Origin: Alphaproteobacteria bacterium
GTDB lineage: Bacteria > Pseudomonadota > Alphaproteobacteria > GCA-2731375
Length of the DNA: 11,117 bases
Reading direction: 5' to 3'
NCBI GenBank assembly: GCA_030746295.1
Contig: JASLMY010000169.1
Location: 1-11,117, forward strand
Shown: positions 6,621 to 11,117 of the stretch, one piece after another
Numbering within the stretch: the stretch's first letter is position 1
How the letters are laid out: every line of letters begins with the position of its first letter
Position numbers and translations under genes: made by a program
Notes under the pieces: model-generated
The model's database searches: none
The model's input: the letters and a program-made list of their open reading frames with translations, nothing else
Told to the model about the DNA's origin: nothing

Positions 6621-8039
6621 ATGACGGCTACCGACCTCGCGGCGACGACCTACGCCGCCCCCTCGCTCAGCGGCCCCAAGGGCTTGCCGCTGATCGGCAA
6701 CCTGCGCGACATCCGCAAGGACCCACTCGGCTACTTCACCCGCGTCGCCCGCGACTACGGCGACGTGGTGCCGATCCGGCTTGGGCCCGAGCGGCTCTTG
6801 TTCATTAATCGGCCGGAATACGTGCGCCATGTTCTGCAGGTCAATTTCAAGGGCTACCGAAAGAGCGACTACTACCAGCGCGTGCGGCCGATCTTCGGTG
6901 ACAGCATCCTGATGCAAGAGGGCGAGAGCTGGCTGCGACTGCGTCGGGTGGCGCAGCCGGCGTTCCAGGGCAAGCGCATCCGAGCGATGATGGCCGGCAT
7001 CTCGGAGACCGCCGAGGAGGCCGTTGGGCGCTGGCAGGGCGCGGCCGGCCGGGGCGTGAGCTACGAGCTCAACCAGGAGATGATGCGCCTGGTTCTCGAC
7101 GTCGTCTTCCGCGTCCTTCTGCAAGTCCGCCTGGGCGATCGCTTCGAGGAGGTGTTCCACAATCTCGGCATCGTGCTCCGTGAGGCGGAGCACCGGGTCT
7201 GGACCCTGACGACGCTGGGGCAATACCTACCGAGCCGACGCAACCGGGCGTTTCGGCAGGCACTGTCGCGGCTCGACGACGTCGTCTATGGCATCATCGA
7301 GGCGCGCCGGCAGGACGAAGCCGGGCACGAGGACCTGCTGTCGCTCTTCATGGCGGCCTTCGACGATCCCGCCTCGCCGGCGTCGAGCAACCGCCAGTTG
7401 CGCGATGAGATCCTGACCTTCCTGATCGGCGGTCACGAGACCACCGCTGCGGGCCTGGCCTGGACCTTCCATCTTCTCTCCGAGCATCCGGAGGTCGAGG
7501 CCCGGCTCTGGCAAGAGGTCGACGAGGTTCTGGGCGGCCGGCCGCCGGGCTTCGACGATCTGCCGCGGCTACCCTATACCCGGGCCGTCTTCGACGAGGC
7601 GGTTCGCCTCTATCCCCCGGTCTGGACCATTTCGCGGACGGCGCTCACCGACGACATGCTCGGCGACGTTCCGGTGCCCAAGGGCACGACGGTGATGCTG
7701 TCGCCGTTCGCGCTGCAGCGGAACCCCCGCCACTGGCCGGAGCCCGAGGCTTTCGATCCGCGCCGCTTTCTGCCTGAGAACGAGAAGCGCATCGAGCCCT
7801 TCGCCTACTTCCCCTTCGGCGGCGGCCCCAGGGCCTGCATCGGTGCCCGGCTGGCCACGGTCGAGGCGACGCTGATCCTGGCGCGGATCGCCCAAAGCTT
7901 CCGGATCCGGGTGCTGCCCGACCAAATCATCGAGCCGGAGCCGACGATCACGCTGAGGCCGCGATTTGGCATTCACGCCGAAATCGAGCCTCGAACCAAA
8001 GGAGCTGCCTGGTCCCAGGGCCGGGCCCATGCGGCCTAG
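6621..8039 (+). CDS. Cytochrome P450 in the luxI operon
   Basis: A 472-residue soluble bacterial cytochrome P450, a heme monooxygenase. The proline-rich N terminus GPKGLPLIGNL (18-28) is typical and there is no membrane anchor. The I-helix oxygen-activation motif is GGHETTA (270-276), the K-helix ExxR is Glu326-Arg329, and FDPRRF (378-383) precedes the heme loop. The heme loop FPFGGGPRACIG (397-408) has Cys406 as thiolate ligand, so all hallmarks are intact. The sequence style resembles fatty-acid or lipid hydroxylases (CYP102/CYP4-like) more than terpene P450s, though this is an impression. GGAGAGGA precedes the ATG. No ferredoxin or reductase is encoded nearby, so redox partners come from elsewhere. 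Being coupled to luxI, it is probably induced by quorum sensing. It may act on the AHL acyl chain or on another density-dependent metabolite. Substrate unknown. Confidence 0.93.
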   Translation: MTATDLAATTYAAPSLSGPKGLPLIGNLRDIRKDPLGYFTRVARDYGDVVPIRLGPERLLFINRPEYVRHVLQVNFKGYRKSDYYQRVRPIFGDSILMQEGESWLRLRRVAQPAFQGKRIRAMMAGISETAEEAVGRWQGAAGRGVSYELNQEMMRLVLDVVFRVLLQVRLGDRFEEVFHNLGIVLREAEHRVWTLTTLGQYLPSRRNRAFRQALSRLDDVVYGIIEARRQDEAGHEDLLSLFMAAFDDPASPASSNRQLRDEILTFLIGGHETTAAGLAWTFHLLSEHPEVEARLWQEVDEVLGGRPPGFDDLPRLPYTRAVFDEAVRLYPPVWTISRTALTDDMLGDVPVPKGTTVMLSPFALQRNPRHWPEPEAFDPRRFLPENEKRIEPFAYFPFGGGPRACIGARLATVEATLILARIAQSFRIRVLPDQIIEPEPTITLRPRFGIHAEIEPRTKGAAWSQGRAHAA

Positions 8040-8118
8040 GTCGGCGACGGCGATCATGAGTGTCCATCGCACGTCATCGAGCCCTGGCTCCGAGAGCGAC
8101 ATCGTTTCAAACGCGGAA

Positions 8119-8136
8119 TGCGCCCGCGCGGGCGTA
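8119..8136 (+). terminator. Strong GC hairpin after the quorum-sensing operon
   Basis: CGCCCGCGCGGGCG (8121-8134) is a perfect 14-bp palindrome. It is extendable by one G-U and one T-A pair, and lies 80 bp after the P450 stop. It would fold into a very stable stem, but no T-run follows, so it may act with Rho or merely protect the 3' end. Confidence 0.35.
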
Positions 8137-8211
8137 GTGTCGGCCCGCCTTGGTCTCACTCGGCACCCCGAGATCCGGCAAGGCTGGCGCGTTATTCCGT
8201 GGCCGCGTGCC

Positions 8212-9474
8212 GTGTATATTCCACGGACCGGCACCGCCACCGGTGAGGGCCGAGCACGGCTCTTGCCGGTGGCACTTCTTTTGCTCTACGCGCTTGTCGG
8301 CGGGGCCAGTTTCTCGATCGCCAAATTCGCCCTCGGTCACGGCGCGCCGGCCAGCGGCTATGCCTTCTGGCAAGCTGCCGGCTCGGGCCTGGTAATCCTC
8401 GCCGTCTGCCTTCTGAGGCGCGCCCGCTTCTGGCTGAGCTTCCAGGCCATGGGCTTCTATCTGATGACGGGCCTCGTCTGCCTGGCGCTTCCGAACGTCG
8501 TCATGTTTCTGGTCCTGCGACAGATCCCGGCTGGCATCATGGCGGTGACCGTGGCGCTGATGCCGCTGCTGACCTACGGTCTGACCTTGTCCGTGGGCAT
8601 CGAATCGTTCGACCGTCGCCGCGTCGGCGGCATTGTCGCCGGGCTCGCAGGTGTCTTCCTGATCCTCTTGCCGAGGGCCGGTCTGCCGGCGCCCGAGATG
8701 GTGCCGTGGGTCGTCTTGGCAATTCTGACCCCGGCACTGTTCTCGCTCGGCAACGTCTTCGTCTCCAAGCGCCGGCCGCCCGAGGCCGACGTCCTCGGCC
8801 TGACCTTCGGCATGCTGCTGATGGCCGCCGCCGGCCTTCTCGTCTTTACGCTGGCGACCGGCGAGTTCTATTCGCCCAGCGCCTTGGGGCCGATCGAGGT
8901 CGCAATCCTGCTGCAAGTCGCCGTCTCCAGCACCGTGGAGGCGGTCGACCGACACCTTTCGGGACATTCGCTCAAGCTGGAGCTGCTCTGCGTCCGCCTG
9001 GCGGAGCGGCTCGGCTGCTCGGAGCCCGAGATCGCGACGCTGGAGATCGCCGCCAACCTGTCGCAGATCGGCAAGCTGTCGGTGCCGAGCCAGATCCTGA
9101 CCAAGGCCGAGCGGCTGAGCGACGAGGAGCAGGCGATCATGCGCCGCCACATCGAGCACACGGACAACATCCTGAGCGAGCTCGATTTCGGCCTGCCGGT
9201 GCGCGACGTCGTCGTGCAGATGCACGAGCGGCTCGACGGCAGCGGCTATCCGCGTGGCCTCAGTGACGACCAGATCACCCTGCTCGGCCGGATCTTGGGC
9301 ATCGCCGACGTCTTCGTCGCCCGCACCACGCCGCGCTCGTACCGCGACGCGATCTCGGAGGCCGAGGCGGCCGCGCTGCTGGAAGCCAACCCCGAGCGCT
9401 ACGATGCGCACATCGTCGAGATCTTGATGAGCCTGGTCGGGGACGACGAGGGCGAGGTTTCGGCCGAGGCGTAG
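8212..9474 (+). CDS. Truncated EamA/DMT-type transporter fused to a degenerate HD-GYP-like domain
   Basis: Numbering follows the GTG at 8212 (420 residues). Residues about 17-239 are an EamA-family drug/metabolite transporter with roughly eight hydrophobic segments; the family normally has ten in about 300 residues, so the last two are missing. From about residue 243 (VEAVDRHLSGHS) the chain becomes an HD-GYP-like domain to about 408. The metal-binding HD pair of HDIGK is Ser284-Gln285 (LSQIGKL) and one histidine of the HHE motif is Gln336. His313, His338, Asp366 and the GYP triplet (345-347, in ERLDGSGYP) remain. Cyclic-di-GMP hydrolysis is therefore unlikely. The switch is abrupt near nt 8926-8940 with no frame break. 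The start is uncertain: the frame is open from 7966 inside the P450 gene, and 8056, 8137, 8263 or 8269 are alternatives. A weak promoter-like pair (TTATTC 8192, TATATT 8215) would favour 8263 or 8269. It may be a real fusion, a deletion product, or a chimeric assembly. Confidence 0.75.
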   Translation: MYIPRTGTATGEGRARLLPVALLLLYALVGGASFSIAKFALGHGAPASGYAFWQAAGSGLVILAVCLLRRARFWLSFQAMGFYLMTGLVCLALPNVVMFLVLRQIPAGIMAVTVALMPLLTYGLTLSVGIESFDRRRVGGIVAGLAGVFLILLPRAGLPAPEMVPWVVLAILTPALFSLGNVFVSKRRPPEADVLGLTFGMLLMAAAGLLVFTLATGEFYSPSALGPIEVAILLQVAVSSTVEAVDRHLSGHSLKLELLCVRLAERLGCSEPEIATLEIAANLSQIGKLSVPSQILTKAERLSDEEQAIMRRHIEHTDNILSELDFGLPVRDVVVQMHERLDGSGYPRGLSDDQITLLGRILGIADVFVARTTPRSYRDAISEAEAAALLEANPERYDAHIVEILMSLVGDDEGEVSAEA

Positions 9475-9502
9475 CGAGGCCCGCCCAGGTTCCGCGCCTC
9501 GG
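9475..9502. terminator. Weak inverted repeat between convergent genes
   Basis: CGAGGC (9475-9480) and GCCTCG (9497-9502) could pair across a 16-nt loop in the 34-bp gap between the fusion gene and hemY. There is no T-run on either strand and the loop is long, so this is only a possible shared terminator. Confidence 0.2.
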
Positions 9503-9508
9503 GGCCGG

Positions 9509-10939
9509 TCAGTCCTTCGAGACCGCGCTCCCGGCCTCGGCGGCGATGGCGGGTGCCGCCTGATCCATCTGCAGCAGCTCCGCCGGCGGCGCGATGGCCT
9601 CCGCCGCCAAGCTCTCCTCCTCGGCGGCGAAAAGCGCCGTCACTGGCGCGTCGCCCGGCGGCCGGGTCCAGTCGGCGCTGTCGAAGTCGCCGCAATGGGG
9701 GCAGAAGGCGGTCCACTCGGCCCCCCGCCAGCCGCAGGTGCGGCAGAGCCAAGCCGGGTCCGGTGGCGCCGCGGCGGCCCGCTCGAGCCAGCGCCTGGCA
9801 GCGAGGGGATCGCCATCGGCCCGTTCCGCCAGTCGGGCATAAAGCCGACAGACGCGGGGCCCGTCGCCCGCCTCCAACGCGGCGTCGAGCTGGCCGCGCG
9901 CGCCATCCCAGTCGCCGGCCTCGATGGCGTGGGCGGCGATCAGGAGCCGGCTTTCCAGGTCGTCGGCCACCGGCACCGCGACCGTCTTCAGGGCCTTCAA
10001 CCGCGCCTCGGCGTCGGCCCCGATGTCGAGCTCGCTCGAAACCTGGGCCAGGGCCGGGTGCGGCCGCCGCCGCCAGGCCGCCTCGAACAGGCGCCGGGCG
10101 CGGCGGCGATCGCCGGCCGCGGCGGTCAGCCGGATCGCCAGCACCGCTGCTGGCACGAAGTCGGGGGCCCGGTCCTGCGCCTTGCGCGCCTTGTCGAGGG
10201 CACGGCGCGGCGCTCCCTCGGCCTCGGCAGCCAGGGCTTGGCCGTAGAGCGCCAGGGCGCGCCGGCGCTGGGCGGCGGCGCCGGCCAGACCACGGCGCTT
10301 GCCGGCCTGCTCGATCGTGGCCAAGGCGGCGTCCCAGTCGCCGTCGGACGCCTGCGCTTGGTAGAGCTCTTCGGCCGCCCAGACCGCATCGGGGCGGAGC
10401 CGGAAGGCGGCCTCGGCGAGCTGCCGCGCGCGTCCTCGCTCGCCGGCCCGCTTGGCCAGGACGAGAAGGCCGCGCACGCCCAGGAACTCGGTCTCGGGCA
10501 ACGCCCGCAGGGCCTCGAAGTGGCGCCTGGCGGCAGCCTCGTCGCCTTCGAGCTGCGCCGCCTGGGCTTGCAGCAACAAGGTCAATGGCGCCTCTTCCAA
10601 AAGCGCCTCGGCCCGGCGCGCCAGCTTCTGCCCTTCACCCGCATCGCCGCCGGCGACTGCGACCAGGCCTTGCGTCAAGGCGGCATAGCCGCGTTGCTGG
10701 CGGCCTGCCTCGCGGCGCCGGCGCCAGGCGACGGGGCCGGCGGCAAGGCGGCGCCAGAGCCGGTAGAGGGCCAAGACCAGAACCAAAGCCAGGAACAGGA
10801 CCCCGCCGGCAACCAAAGCCGAAGTCTCGATGCGGAGATCACCCCAGTCGAAGATCAGGTTGCCCGGATGGTCGGCCAGCCAGACGGCCGCCACCGCGAC
10901 CGCCGAGAGGGCCAGAAAGAGGACCAGAGCCCGCAGCAT
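9509..10939 (-). CDS. hemY: HemY-type inner-membrane TPR protein with C-terminal zinc ribbon
   Basis: A 476-residue protein of the HemY N-terminal-domain family, linked by gene context to tetrapyrrole (heme) synthesis; its biochemical role is not settled. It is not the protoporphyrinogen oxidase also called HemY in Firmicutes. Two membrane segments (about 3-22 and 41-60) flank the family motif around HPGNLIFDWGD. A long Ala/Arg-rich helical region of TPR-like repeats (about 80-390) follows, probably cytosolic. Near the C terminus Cys399, Cys402, Cys413 and Cys416 (CRTC and CPHC) form a zinc ribbon, followed by an acidic disordered tail. This tail architecture is common in alphaproteobacterial members. 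The ATG overlaps the upstream stop codon by one base (TGATG on the coding strand), showing translational coupling to the mitofilin-like gene. It converges on the fusion gene 34 bp away. Confidence 0.9.
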   Translation of the reverse strand: MLRALVLFLALSAVAVAAVWLADHPGNLIFDWGDLRIETSALVAGGVLFLALVLVLALYRLWRRLAAGPVAWRRRREAGRQQRGYAALTQGLVAVAGGDAGEGQKLARRAEALLEEAPLTLLLQAQAAQLEGDEAAARRHFEALRALPETEFLGVRGLLVLAKRAGERGRARQLAEAAFRLRPDAVWAAEELYQAQASDGDWDAALATIEQAGKRRGLAGAAAQRRRALALYGQALAAEAEGAPRRALDKARKAQDRAPDFVPAAVLAIRLTAAAGDRRRARRLFEAAWRRRPHPALAQVSSELDIGADAEARLKALKTVAVPVADDLESRLLIAAHAIEAGDWDGARGQLDAALEAGDGPRVCRLYARLAERADGDPLAARRWLERAAAAPPDPAWLCRTCGWRGAEWTAFCPHCGDFDSADWTRPPGDAPVTALFAAEEESLAAEAIAPPAELLQMDQAAPAIAAEAGSAVSKD

Positions 10940-11117
10940 CAGCCGGCGCCCAAGAGCTCGATGGCGCGGGCCTCGAGACGCCGGATGGCACGATCGGCGG
11001 CGATGCGCGCGGCCGCCGCCCGGCGCCAGTCGGCGGTCACCTCCGCCGCCGCGCCCTGCAATTCCGCCAGCGCCCGCTCGGCCGCCTGGAGATCGCCTTC
11101 GGCCAGGCTACGCTCGG
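10939..11117 (-). CDS. C-terminal end of a mitofilin-like (COG4223/Mic60-related) membrane protein, partial
   Basis: The last 58 codons of a gene that runs off the right edge; its stop TGA (10941-10939) shares one base with the hemY ATG. The visible peptide is an Ala/Glu/Arg-rich helix, including AEGDLQAAERALAELQG and ending RRLEARAIELLGAG. This resembles the C-terminal helical domain of alphaproteobacterial mitofilin-like proteins, whose genes usually sit directly before hemY in a hemC-hemD cluster. In that family an N-terminal membrane anchor and coiled coil would lie upstream, outside the window. The identification rests on position and composition more than on distinctive motifs, because too little sequence is visible. 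Confidence 0.7.
   Translation of the reverse strand, partial: ERSLAEGDLQAAERALAELQGAAAEVTADWRRAAAARIAADRAIRRLEARAIELLGAG

Noticed and set aside
5721..7223. Long minus-strand open frame (500 codons) opposite luxI, the small gene and the P450 gene
   Set aside because: Its protein is Asp/Arg/Ala/His-rich low-complexity sequence without motifs and lies antisense to three genes with intact family motifs; it is a GC-rich codon shadow.
7966..8211. Start of the fusion gene inside the P450 gene
   Set aside because: The first 82 residues are a charged, Arg/Ser/Pro-rich stretch unlike EamA proteins, overlap the P450 coding sequence, and include a GC hairpin; the first membrane segment starts only after 8260.
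8107..9411. Minus-strand open frame of 434 codons opposite the transporter fusion
   Set aside because: Gln/Asp/His-rich composition with no domain, antisense to recognisable EamA and HD-GYP-like sequence.

Overview
This window looks like chromosomal DNA from a GC-rich alphaproteobacterium, most likely Rhodospirillales-like. The best lineage clue is the right edge, where a hemY-type gene with a C-terminal zinc ribbon directly follows the 3' end of a mitofilin (COG4223)-like gene. That pairing is typical of the alphaproteobacterial hem cluster. Codon use is strongly GC-biased almost throughout. The exception is roughly 1.4-2.5 kb, which is visibly less GC-rich. No tRNA, rRNA, CRISPR array or insertion sequence was seen.

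Left part (1-4.4 kb): a complete acetyl-CoA acetyltransferase (thiolase, + strand) has a good sigma70-like promoter. It converges on an unusual 319-residue short-chain dehydrogenase (- strand) whose active-site lysine is replaced by asparagine. Upstream of that, also on the - strand, is a ferric-iron ABC permease (fbpB type). It has no neighbouring binding protein or ATPase gene, but a 17/19 match to the classical Fur box lies about 120 bp before its start codon.

Middle (4.3-8.1 kb): a dyad-rich noncoding stretch of about 540 bp leads into a quorum-sensing locus. It reads luxR-type receptor, then a 199-bp gap holding a perfect 7-4-7 lux-box-like palindrome embedded in a 34-bp dyad, then luxI-type AHL synthase, a 70-residue small protein and a cytochrome P450. 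The last three are tightly packed (0-bp and 9-bp gaps) and look like one autoinduced operon. The simplest model is that LuxR plus AHL switches on synthase, small protein and P450 together. The P450 could then modify the acyl signal or make a density-dependent product. This is the best candidate in the window for an undescribed system.

Right part (8.1-11.1 kb): an apparent fusion joins an EamA/DMT-type transporter, cut after about eight of ten membrane segments, to a degenerate HD-GYP-like domain in which the HD pair is SQ. It is either a real chimeric membrane protein, a deletion-fusion, or an assembly artefact. It converges on hemY and the partial mitofilin-like gene, which overlap by one base and so are probably co-transcribed.
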